This document shows, piece after piece, positions 23,740-34,402 of a stretch of DNA of 64,000 nt (positions within the stretch are counted from its first letter, which is position 1; the number at the start of each line of letters is the position of its first letter). Source of the stretch: Cryptomeria japonica (lineage: Eukaryota; Streptophyta; Pinopsida; Cupressales; Cupressaceae). Made by a program: the position numbers and the translations under genes. The stretch lies in the NCBI RefSeq assembly GCF_030272615.1, contig NC_081412.1, forward strand, positions 37,826,911-37,890,910, written 5' to 3'. Under the pieces are notes generated by a model. It ran no database searches. It was not told where the DNA came from and saw nothing but the letters and a program-made list of their open reading frames with translations.

Positions 23740-24923
23740 TGTAGCATCCTAAAATTGTGACACTTGCAATTTCGACTGCATTTGGGTCTTCACGATGGCA
23801 ACGCAACACTGAACCTGAATGGAGACCCCGAAACCTGTTTACGACATCAAAAACTGCATATTTCTGAACCGTGGCCTGATCCTTCCTTGCACCCTGCTGT
23901 CCCGGGAGGTGGGACCATGGCGCCCAGCGCCCTGGTCCCTGGCCCTATTTTGGGCCCGGTTTCTTGTTGGGCATCGGGTCTTTAAGTTTGCAATTTAGAA
24001 AATAATGCTTCTAGGTCGGCCTAAGGTCAGAAAAATCAGTCTTCTAATCCTAATTGACAAGTATATAAACTACATTTCCCCTCTCAGAAAGGGTAGAGGG
24101 TAAAAAAAAGAGGAAAAACATATGTGTACAAGAGGTGGAAGCGACATTCAAACATTCAAGCATTCCTTCAAGCAATTGAGCATTTGAAGTTTCCATTCAA
24201 GGCTAAGTGTTGCATTCAAGACAAGGATTCAACCATTGAAGAGGAGATCACTTACAACATACAATTTACACAACATCATTACACCTTCGCATGTAAGAAT
24301 ACAAAAATTCTTACAACAAGGTTGCAGGTACGTGGCTGTAATTGAAGATCTGGAATCCTTGTGCAGAGACGAACAGATCCCCCTTCATTTCGTGGATTTT
24401 TCGAAGGACCGTGTGCACTCCGGGCGCCATCATCACGTCAACTTTCACTCAAATTTGCAGAACAGCATCGTCTCGACATTTTATTGCTAATTCCAGGTCC
24501 GCAGCTTCATCCCGTATCCCTATCTCCGTTTATAAGCGAATCTTTCTTACTTTACATGCATTCCTAGTTCAATCCTTCTATCTACATTCTTTACAAAAGA
24601 GGGTCTCGACATTTTACTGCTAATTCCAGGTCCGCAGCTTCATCCTGTATCCCTATCTCCGTTTATAAGCGAATCTTTCTTACTTTACATGCATTCCTAG
24701 TTCAATCCTTCTATCTACATTCTTTACAAAAGAGGGTATCCTTGCTGTCTCAACCCTTGAAACTCATTTAGAATTCAATCTTGCATTGTGTGGGATTGGA
24801 TCTTGTGAGTTTCAACCCCTCTTTTGAATGTAAAGTCTCTCCTAAGTGAAAACCGTCAATCCTAGTGACCTCCTTTCTCCTTGGAGTGGGGGGAACACCT
24901 GGGGTTCAATTTTCCGCTTTACA
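23740..24923 (+). repeat. Left LTR of the gag-protease element
   Basis: TGTAGCATCC at the start and CTTTACA at the end, 1184 bp, immediately followed by TTTTGGTGAACCCGAC. It contains a GC-rich patch near 23890-23960 and a near-perfect 133-bp tandem duplication. Confidence 0.8.
24471..24736 (+). repeat. 133-bp tandem duplication inside the LTR
   Basis: 24471-24603 and 24604-24736 are two adjacent copies starting TCTCGACATTTTA. I count two differences, so this duplication is much younger than the element's general decay suggests. Confidence 0.95.
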
Positions 24924-24926
24924 TTT

Positions 24927-24939
24927 TGGTGAACCCGAC
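24927..24939 (+). other. Primer binding site
   Basis: TGGTGAACCCGAC directly follows the LTR end. The tRNA it matches was not identified by eye, but the TGG start and position are as expected. Confidence 0.65.
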
Positions 24940-26426
24940 ATGAAACATTCTAATTCTGATTATTCATGGTTAGATCTGAAAAATTTTCTTCCTTAATTAC
25001 ATTTCCATGTTTGATCTTTTGCAAATTTTAGAGTTTAATTGCATAAAAACCCTAAATTTTCTTTTTAGTAATTGAGCTTGTGAAATGTTTAATTGTTAAT
25101 GCTTGTTTCAGATGTACCCTTCTATTGCAAATTGTCAATTCATATTTGTGCTTTAATTTTGAAAATTAAGTGGTTAAGTGTCAAAACCCTAATTTTTAAA
25201 ACCCTCTTGATTCAACCTTTGACTGATAATTTTACTGATCAGAACACCTCCAAATCAGCTGTAACTTTGGATTCCGCAACAAAATCATAATATCTTTCAT
25301 CCCTGAAAATTTTGAAAAAAGTTGCGAGGACCGTGTGCACCCCAAGCGCCATTGTCCTCGACATTTTTTTCAAAATTTTGGGAGTTAGATCTTACTGTAT
25401 TTTTCTACTAAAATCCAGAATCTTGGCTGATTTCATCAATTCTAACACTTTCAAAATTAAAGTCAAAGTTGGTCTAGTGATTGCTTGGATTAAGGCTTCT
25501 AATCATTCAAAAATTGTTGAAATTGAAAATTTGTGTCAAAATTGTGTTTCTTACTATCCTAAATCTGAAAAGTGTGTCGGCATTCATTCGAAGTTTCAGT
25601 GCTTTATTCAATTTTTTGCAATTTGTGACTTTTGAAATTAAGTGTTTAATTGCAACAACTTTGATTTCCACTTTCAAAATTGAATTTTGCATGAAATTGA
25701 GTCAACTTTTAAATTTCAAAGCTTGCATTGCTTTTAGTATTCCCTCTAAAATCATAAAATTCAAAATTTCAGTTTCCCTCTCTTTTTCAAAATTCAAAAT
25801 TTGCATTTTTCAACAATCTTGGTAGGATTCAATTTTGAGATTGCAACTTTAATTTGGCCTATCTACAGATTGTAAAATCACTCAATTTTTTCAGATTAGC
25901 TTTAAAATCATCATAACTTTCATCCCTGAAAATTTAAAAAAAAGTTGCGAGGACCGTGTGCACTACGTTCGCCACGGTCCCTAACATTTTTTTTGAAATT
26001 TCGGGAGATTGTTGTGATTGCATTTAACAGCTTAAATCTAGGAGATTGGCTGATTTTATTGAAATTTTCTACCTCTAAATTCAAAATCTTCTCTACCTCT
26101 CTAGTGCATGAGTTTTACAACAATAAGCCCTACTTACACTATTCCCGTTAGACGAAGCCTTAGAATTAAGTCTTTCCAAGGTTAAGTACCGAGGAGATGG
26201 AACCTAATTTGAATGGCCTCTTTAACGAGGACACGGGTAATTCCTCTAATCCTCTTAATGATGAAGAAGCTCTCCATGAGGTTTCTGTAGAACAACTTTC
26301 GAAATTGGATAACCAATTTGATGATTTTCAGCAATGAATGTCTCAAGAATACCCCGATAGTCAAGCTCTTTCATTAATTGAGGGTCTAAAATGTATGGTT
26401 CAAAGTGATAAGAATGGAATTATATT

Positions 26427-29402
26427 TTGCGTAGTATTGTACACATCGTGGATTCAAATGTGATGCCTATGAAGAGTTGTGCCGAAACTTTAGGTTATAC
26501 ACAACCTCCTACTCAAGTCAATCATTCTATTCCTTTGACAACTTCTATTGCTAGTATACCTACTTTTACATCAAACATAATGACCACTTCAATACAAAAC
26601 ATTCCACCTATGATCACCAGTCATGGGGGCAATCCTTCCTCTTCAATTAACCCTCTTCCTTCATTCAATCTGACTTCTTCATTCATTCCTTCAATGAGTG
26701 TCCCTATTACATCTCCACAAATGAACATGACGCAAGGGGGCAATTCATTCAACCATTCCATTCCTCCTTGTAGTGTTCCTTTTTTCCAATCATCTCCTAT
26801 GACTAACCATCATAGTGTTCCGCCACCTTACTCTCAATCAATACCTTCTTTCAATAACATAATACCTCCATCACAATCTAACATGTCTAATATGAACTCT
26901 TCGACTGAAGCGACCATTAACAATCTTGCGCAAACTGTCTCTTCTTTACAGCAACAAATTGCCTCTATGAATCAATCTAAGTTTAGTGTGCCCACATTTG
27001 ATGTTGCGAGCCCACTTTCTCTTGACATTATTCGAGCTATCCCCCCTAAGCATGTTGAAATCCCACAGTTGGAGCTTTATAATGGTAAAGGTGATCCTCT
27101 AACACATGTTAAGACCTTTCAAACAATATGTACCAATTTTGCTCATGACCAAAGGTTGCTTGCAAAACTGTTTACTAGAACATTAAGAGATAAGGCTCTA
27201 CAATGGTATTGCTCGTTGCCTTCCTATTCTATTACTTCTTTCCAACAACTTGCAAATGCTTTTATTCAACAATTTCAAAACAATATAAGTCCTAAAGTTA
27301 CTTTGATTGATTTAATGCATTGTAAACAAGGTGTTAAAGAAAAAGTGACTGATTTCATTGGTAGATATAAGCATTTGTATGCTCAAATTTCTTTTCCAGT
27401 ACCTGACAATGATATTCAAAGAATCTTTATTTCTAACTTACAAAAAGATATTAGAGAAAAACTTATGTTTTCTGAGTTTACTTATTTCCAACAGTTGTGC
27501 GCAACTCTTCACAATTATCAACTGATTGTGAGTCAAATGGAACAAGCAAATCCTATGGCTCCGAGTGATAAGGGTGATAGTAGTCAACAACCATTTGGGA
27601 AGTTTAAACCGAACAGAGGGTTCGTTAAGTTCAATGAAAACATCAACAACAATGTGAATGCAACATCAGGTGTGCCTCCTATTTCTAAGTTTTTCAAGAA
27701 AGAAAGAAAGTTTACTCCTTTGAATGAATCATTGCATATTATTATGAATAAGTTATTGGAACAAAATGTGCTTACTCTCCCTCCTATAAAGCAGATAGAT
27801 CCTGCAAAGATTAATTCACCCTATTTTGATAACAAATCTTTTTGTCAATTTCATCGTCAACTTGGGCATGATACTGAAAAATGTTTTGCTTTAAAGGGTA
27901 AAATTCAAGATTTGATTGATAATAATACTATCTCTGTTTCAGGTGTGAATGATAAAGGCAACACATCTGTAGCTCTTCCTAACCAAAATCTTAAGATTTT
28001 TACTGATCCATTACCTTCTCATACCTCTAATGTGATTGAGACTAATGATTCCTCTTTCTCACCTGATGATCTTGTGTCTATGACTCCGAATGTGATTAAC
28101 TTTTTAGAGCAGCAGAAAATCCCTAAAGAACCTTCCATCACATTTGATTCCAGTGAAACTATCAAGTCACCTGATGGTCCTTTATATATAGTTGCAAAAG
28201 TCAAGAATACACCTTGCCGTGGAGTGCTTATTGATCCTTCTTGCATGGTTAATGTTATTACTAAAGAATTTCTTTTTACTTTGCAATTGAATCAAGTGAT
28301 CTATGACAAAACAAATGTGGTTGTGAAATTATTTGATGCATTTTCTTCTCCTACAATTGGTTTTGTTACATTGCCTATTGAGGTCCATAACAAATCCCTT
28401 GATGTGAGCTTTGCTATTATTCCATCGTCCGAACAATTTTGTGTGAAGCTAGGCTATCCTTGGCTATCTTCCATGAAAGCTATTGCTTCTCCTATTCACA
28501 AGTGTTTGAAATTTCCCCATAATGGTGAAGTTGTCACTGTCAATCATAGTCTCTTTAAACCAGCTGAAAGAACTTCTAGCATTCCTATTGATTATTTTTG
28601 GCCTAAACAATTCCAATCTCTTCCATCGCGAAGTGATCATCTTTTCAAATCTTATCAAAAGTGGAAAAAAGATATGATCCTATCTCTAAGTGAACCTCGA
28701 ACACCCAAACTTGATATTCCTATCGTTCTTGAGAAGGAAGTTCTTCCTTTGAAAGATAAAACTAATGTCTTTCTTCAAGAAGATTCCCAACCCATTCCTA
28801 TGGATGTGACTATGTCTATGTCTAATAAACTTTCTAAAAGTAGACCTATACCTCCTCGTCATGATGGACTTGGTCTCCTTCCTAAACCAAATATTCCTCC
28901 TTTATATGGAGTAGTTCCTCCTCCTTCCTTTTATAGAGAGAAGAGACCTTCCTCTTCTCCTATTATCCAACCTAAGAGACCACAACCCAAACACCTAAGT
29001 GATAAGGATGAGAACATTCCTCCTCCTCAATCTTCTCAACTTCCTACTAAGACTAGACAAAATCGTTTTACACGTGAATGCCGACGAAAATGTCATCTTA
29101 GAGCTCGTGCAGCTGCTTCTCAAACTTTGCAATCCCCAAAAACACCTTTAGCTAGTATTATTCCATTTTCTCCTCAGCCAAAAATTGAGCCAAAATCTCC
29201 TAAACATAAGATGCATGATGGTTTTGATCCTGTGCGAGTTAAAGATCCTATTTTTATAAATCTTGATGATGATATAGATGAAATTGTTATTCATGATGAA
29301 AATGTTACTCCTCTTTCTTTTGATAGTGAATATGAATATGTTGATATTGATAACCATTTATCTAACGAATTTTCTAAAGCACTTATCCTAGCTCCTAGAT
29401 AA
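26427..29402 (+). CDS. Gag with protease-like domain (991-codon frame)
   Basis: The N-terminal 190 residues are Pro/Ser/Asn-rich low complexity. The gag core follows at about 204-380 (LELYNGKGDPLTHVKTFQ, ALQWYCSLP, LQKDIREKL). At about 472 there is a Cys/His stretch, FCQFHRQLGHDTEKC, of the sort seen in the gags of the other two gypsy elements here. At about 590-705 lies a retropepsin-like region (GVLIDPSCMVNVIT, then LGYPWL and CLKFPHNGE). The rest is Pro-rich and acidic. The first ATG of the frame was taken. In the family this makes the particle shell and its maturation protease. It has Val-Ile-Leu-rich strands where expected but no RT follows. Confidence 0.8.
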   Translation: MRSIVHIVDSNVMPMKSCAETLGYTQPPTQVNHSIPLTTSIASIPTFTSNIMTTSIQNIPPMITSHGGNPSSSINPLPSFNLTSSFIPSMSVPITSPQMNMTQGGNSFNHSIPPCSVPFFQSSPMTNHHSVPPPYSQSIPSFNNIIPPSQSNMSNMNSSTEATINNLAQTVSSLQQQIASMNQSKFSVPTFDVASPLSLDIIRAIPPKHVEIPQLELYNGKGDPLTHVKTFQTICTNFAHDQRLLAKLFTRTLRDKALQWYCSLPSYSITSFQQLANAFIQQFQNNISPKVTLIDLMHCKQGVKEKVTDFIGRYKHLYAQISFPVPDNDIQRIFISNLQKDIREKLMFSEFTYFQQLCATLHNYQLIVSQMEQANPMAPSDKGDSSQQPFGKFKPNRGFVKFNENINNNVNATSGVPPISKFFKKERKFTPLNESLHIIMNKLLEQNVLTLPPIKQIDPAKINSPYFDNKSFCQFHRQLGHDTEKCFALKGKIQDLIDNNTISVSGVNDKGNTSVALPNQNLKIFTDPLPSHTSNVIETNDSSFSPDDLVSMTPNVINFLEQQKIPKEPSITFDSSETIKSPDGPLYIVAKVKNTPCRGVLIDPSCMVNVITKEFLFTLQLNQVIYDKTNVVVKLFDAFSSPTIGFVTLPIEVHNKSLDVSFAIIPSSEQFCVKLGYPWLSSMKAIASPIHKCLKFPHNGEVVTVNHSLFKPAERTSSIPIDYFWPKQFQSLPSRSDHLFKSYQKWKKDMILSLSEPRTPKLDIPIVLEKEVLPLKDKTNVFLQEDSQPIPMDVTMSMSNKLSKSRPIPPRHDGLGLLPKPNIPPLYGVVPPPSFYREKRPSSSPIIQPKRPQPKHLSDKDENIPPPQSSQLPTKTRQNRFTRECRRKCHLRARAAASQTLQSPKTPLASIIPFSPQPKIEPKSPKHKMHDGFDPVRVKDPIFINLDDDIDEIVIHDENVTPLSFDSEYEYVDIDNHLSNEFSKALILAPR

Positions 29403-29941
29403 GAACAACGTGGCTTGGAACATGAACATAGCCCTTGTTTGGATCTTGCGATAGCTCCATCTGCTGTGTTGGATGTTCCTCCTCTAGCATGTTTCCTACC
29501 TTCCTGAAATATTGATCAGCAAGATTGAGGGGTTGATGACGTGCTAGACTAGTTCATTAGCATAGCAGACTCTCTCCTCCTCTCTTTTGTTACTTCTTCT
29601 ATGTGTTATTCTCATTCTTCTATTTGTTGTCCTTAGTGTTGTCTACTTGAGGACGATGCAAAGCATTGAGATCTCTTTTGGTCTCTCTCATGTTGACTCA
29701 AAAGACACATGTGTTCCCTTCTTCTAGGTGACCTTCCTTGATTGGGGAATGAAGAACAATTATGCATACATACATATGATATACATGAATTATCATATAG
29801 CATACTGACCCCAACGAAAGTGAAGTCACCTCGTGATTTGTGTTTTATGTCTATTATCCTTGGGTTTATCTCACACTTGGGGGCTAAATCTTTGTGATAA
29901 CATGCTCCTTTCCCTTCTCATTACACACGCAAATAGATTGT

Positions 29942-32506
29942 TTAGACCTTTTTTTTATAATAAGAAATTTGGGTTTCAATGTCAATTAATGGTACAACTA
30001 ATTAAAATGACTAAAATGCAAAAAGTGATGAAGAAGTTAGGCTTTTATGTCAAACCCAAGAAGAAGGACGAGTCTTTAAAACAAGTTGTATTGACTATTG
30101 CTAGCGCCTTTGATACAATTGGAAAGAAAAGTCATTCTAAAGATAAAAATGCAGCACGACAGGCAATAACAACTTTAGTATGCCAAACAACTTCTAATAA
30201 AATAATGATGAATAACATAAGTGGATATCTTAATATTCATCACAAAACTTTGTCAAGAGCTGTAAAAAGAAGAGTTAATTTTGAAAGTGATCCAACAAAC
30301 AAATTGTGGACTTTTAGTGGTAGACTACCAAGGTCTGATATGAAACTTACTGGTGAAGTCAAAAATTTGATCAAAAAATTCTGGCACGATAATACGAGAG
30401 TATCACCTAATGTTAGAGATGTTCTTAAATTAAGAGTTGGGTCAAAAATTTGTGATCCACATCTAGAAGACCTATTGGACATGACTCAAATTGAATTGTA
30501 CAAAAAAAATCTAGATGATAAGGTGTTGACTATTACCATTTGTCAAAGGTCTTTTGAAAAGTGTAAACCTTGGTATGTTCGAATTAACAAGGAAAGAGTC
30601 ACATGTTGTTGCAAAACTCATGTTCAATTTTGCTACCATTATGATGTATTTCGATATATACGTGTTACCATGCATAGTAATGCAATGTTCCAAGAATGTG
30701 GTATAAATATACCACCTGAAACTATAAATGAGTTTATATCAAGTTTGTTTTGCAACCCACTAAATGAGCAAAAATTTATTTTCAATGCATGTGTTTCTGG
30801 TGTATGTGATATATGTGGCAATCTTGCATTGTTGGATGAATGTTTGCATGAAAATATTTCAAATGATTTTGGACAACAATTAGTTGATGTTAAAAGATTT
30901 AAAACTGTTGAGTATCCACTAAAGGATGGAAAGGTTGGAAAACGATGTGATCTAATCACTGAAAAAGTTAGTGTTCATGCATTTATGAATGAATTTAAGA
31001 GTAACATCGTACCTAAATATGTTAAACACACTCAAAATGCTAGATGGCTTGATGGTTAGTTTCGAATATGTAAGGATACATTTCATGTTGGTATTATACT
31101 TTTAGTTGTTAACTTTGCAGAGAACTACACGCTTGCACTGCAAGATGACGTCCAATCACAATACTACAATTCAGTGCAAGTATCGATTTTTGTCCATATT
31201 GTCTATAAGCATGCACCAGATAGTATAGAAGAGGATCACAAAATTTTGAGAGAGTACCATTTCTATGTGAGTGATAATAAATTACATTCATCTGAGTTTG
31301 TCCAGTATTGCTTCAAGACCTTTTTTCAAAATTTGAGGGAGAGAGAAATTCAAATGACACAATATCTAATATGGCCTGATAATTGCATAGGGCAATTCAA
31401 GAATGCTAGAATTTTTTATTGGTTGAGTAGGATTCATAAGAAAACTAATATCGAACACATGTGGAGTTTTTTTAGGCTGGACACAAGAAAGGAGAACATG
31501 ACGGTGCCAGTGCATGTGTTAAGAGAGCCCTTTGCAGAGAGCAATTCAAATTTGAGGAAAAGGCTAAATTTTAAAATGCAAGTGCAATTATGGATTGGTG
31601 TAGTGCAAATTTATCCACAGGATCAAGTCAGAACTCTACAATTAGACATTTCTTTTGGCTAGTTAAAAAGGAGAATATCCTTCCAAGATATGATTGTGAT
31701 ACAATCAATGGGTCAGCTAGATGGCATTCATTTAAGAGTTCTAATTCTAACACTTGGACTATATGGACTAGAGAGCTTGCATGTTTTTGTCAATTTTGTG
31801 TTGCAAATGAATGTGAAGAATGTGAGAATATGGAATGGGTTGAAGAATGGCAACACAAATCCTTAACACCTAGTGAGACACAATATGAAGATGTTAGAAT
31901 AAATGAAGACCCAGATCATGCATTTGCATCAGAAGATTATGATCGTGTTTCAAACCTCATACAACTTGGTAATTTAATTCAATTTCTTGTTTATAACTTT
32001 AAATTATATATTTATATGTATTGTCATATAATTTATGACTGTATTTGAATTATAAATTCTAACAAGTTTTATTTCTACATGTACTTAAATTTGTTTTCTA
32101 GGGCATGTGTATGTTGTTGTCGCACTTGAGGATAATGATGAGTAGGTTGAGTATTGGCTAGCTAGATGTGTAGAACCTAAGAAAAAGTTGATATGTGATC
32201 AAGTAGATGATGATGGTTTTCAGTATCCAGTTGGGTCTATTGTGGTAGATGGCACATGGCTACACAAATACTTAACATGAAGGAATGACTTACCAGCTTA
32301 TGGAGACTACCAATCAGAAAAGAAGATCATACACTATTCTCATTTGGTGGTGGCAACAAACATCAAATTAGAAAGATACAAAGGTAGACCCGCTAATAAG
32401 GTATTGTGGACACTTTCAGTAGAAGAGCATGAGGCAATCATAGACGCATTGCAAAATAGAGAGGATGCAAATGGCACATTAGGTTCAATCAAATTTATAT
32501 GCATGT
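29942..32506 (+). pseudogene. Decayed transposase-like gene, family not named
   Basis: One frame runs from about 29942 through an early TAG near 31057 to about 31470, then slips frame near a T-run and continues to about 32048, with more coding-like sequence at 32101-32506. Recognisable blocks, as in a transposase-like family I recall from plants and animals: Cys-rich TCCCKTHVQFCYHYDVF and CVSGVCDICGN (about 30600 and 30790); NFAENYTLALQDDVQSQYY (31113); YHFYVSDNKLHSSEFVQ (31257); YLIWPDNCIGQFKNAR (31360); then H-x-K-G-E-x-D-G-A-G-A-x-V-K-R (about 31480). The family usually has Asp before the F-x-E-N-Y block; here it is Asn, so catalysis is doubtful even without the stops. Exon end signals (GTAAGT at 32508) suggest introns. 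No terminal inverted repeats were found. Superfamily assignment is open. Confidence 0.6.
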
Positions 32507-33928
32507 AAGTTTGTGTTACTTGTGTGAACTCTTTTATATTTAATCATGATAATTGTTTTTCTTTGTCCCTTTAACATTGTATTTGTCTACATTTGATACA
32601 ATTTTATTGTAATCTCTTCATAGATTAATTGTAAGTTCAAAGATAGAATTATGTCTAAAATAGAATTATCAGTTCAAAGATAAGGTTTATTCGTAGTCAT
32701 ATAAGAACTATCACTATTCCTTGTACCATTCCTCATCATCATTGTATGACAACTCTATATTTATAGTGTGATTTTTTATTTTACTACCATTCTATTGCCT
32801 CCTATCTCTCACTCTCTTTAGCCATCCTCCATTCTGTCCATGCTTTTCATACCACTACTATCCGCACTTATAAACCTTCAATACACTAGTAAAGTAGTGT
32901 GGTCAATTTAAGAGGAAAGTGGATACTATGTAGCTCTTACTCTATTACACATTTTGCATTCGATGTTGTTACACACTCATTGCCCAATGGCTTTGTTATA
33001 GATATACAAATGAATTATATTATGGAAAAGGAGGTCACAATGTTCACCTACCATCTTTCAATGATAAATGTATAGATATTGCATATGAAGATAAATTCTA
33101 ACCTAAATTACTTTCATGAACTCTAAGGACTATACTCTTGAATGCTTTTAATCCTTAGCTCTTATATTTCTATCCATTATTTTGACAAGTTACCTATCAT
33201 TTTCTTACAATAAGCATAAATCAATATGGGCTTAGAAACAACTAACTAATTTAACTAAATATTTTTGGAGACATAATGAGTCAAATAATGACTATAGCAT
33301 TAGCTTCCCAATATCTATGTGGTAGGATTTGGGTGTACATGTAAGATATATTGAACTCTAACTATTTGAATGTAATGGTTGGAATAGTAGGGCTTCCTTT
33401 ACTTATTCCAACCCTTCAAAATGTCAAAAGAATTATGCATTTCAAAAAGAAATTGACAAGAAATAATCTATGTCTACTTCCAATCAAATGTCTGTGACAT
33501 CTAATTTTGTATCACTCAAACATTAAGGGCTAGGAAATTTACAAAGCTTAGCAAATCATTGAATAATGTTCTTCAAACCTTCCTAATAATTTGGTTAGCC
33601 TTAATTCCATCAATCTATTGGATTCCTCTATGAAATTAATTTATAATTAATAATCCTTTTATAATTTTCATATCAAATTTATATGCATGTAAGTTTGTGT
33701 TACTTGTGTGAACTCTTTTAAATTTAATCATGATAATTGTTTTTCTTTGTCCCTTTAACATTGTATTTGTCTACATTTGATACAATTTTGGTTTCATAAA
33801 CAACATTGTATTAGTTATCTTCTTCTCAATGTTATTTTGCACACATTGTAATTGTGTTACAATTGAATTCTAATTTTTTATGATTTATTTATTTTATCAT
33901 AATCTCTTCATAGATTAATTGTAAGTTC
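32488..33928 (+). repeat. Direct repeat pair bracketing about 1 kb
   Basis: 32488-32605 and 33672-33789 (118 bp each) are nearly identical. After that, 32611-32638 and 33901-33928 are identical 28-mers, while copy 2 has 111 bp between the blocks and copy 1 has 5. The first copy includes the last coding bases and GTAAGT of the transposase-like gene. Either the end was duplicated, or an insertion or rearrangement used this sequence. Confidence 0.9.
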
Positions 33929-34040
33929 TTGATTTTATTATTATTTTAAGAATAGGATGTTATTGTAAATTGGGATAATTATTTTATTGAATTATAAAAT
34001 GTTGCACTATAAGATGATCGATCACAATGTTCAAATATAA
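32507..34040. other. AT-rich non-coding with a duplicated gene end
   Basis: No gene. It carries two direct copies of the 3' end of the transposase-like gene (separate entry), with about 1 kb of unrelated AT-rich sequence between them. Confidence 0.6.
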
Positions 34041-34345
34041 AGTCATAAATAGATCACATAACAAGTCATAATTTAAAAGTCCTATATATAATCACATAAC
34101 AATTCTTGATGACATAATAACAACTCTTGAAAAAATAATAATAAGGAAATGACATTAAAACAAGTCCAAATAACATAATAACAAAACAACATCACATATA
34201 TAATCACTAGAGTGTGCCTAATCACATAACAGGACCTAATATCATAATAGCAATGAAATGACATAATAAAAAGTCCTATATATAATCACATAACAACAAG
34301 TCCTATATATAATCACATAATAACAAGTCCTAGGATAACATAACA
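34040..34345 (+). repeat. AT-rich minisatellite, about 27-bp unit
   Basis: Degenerate copies of a unit like AAGTCCTATATATAATCACATAACAAC; two adjacent units at 34270-34320 are almost identical. It ends about 60 bp from the stop of the eight-exon gene. Confidence 0.75.
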
Positions 34346-34402
34346 AGTGTCATCATAAAAAGTCCATAATACAATAACATGACATGATCTAAAATATATA
34401 AT

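Larger units (their letters stand above)
23740..29941 (+). mobile_element. Gypsy-type LTR element with gag-protease only
   Basis: The left LTR is 23740-24923, with a primer site at 24927 and a 1.5-kb leader. A long gag-protease frame runs 26427-29402, then about 0.5 kb of 3' non-coding sequence with a G-rich CTTGGGGG near 29876. No RT, RNase H or integrase and no right-hand LTR was found, so this is a one-ended, non-autonomous copy. The gag frame itself reads through. It interrupts the transposase-like gene flanking it on both sides. Confidence 0.75.

Noticed and set aside
30240-30959. Minus-strand frames over the transposase-like gene
   Set aside because: Antisense shadows; the plus strand carries the recognisable motifs.
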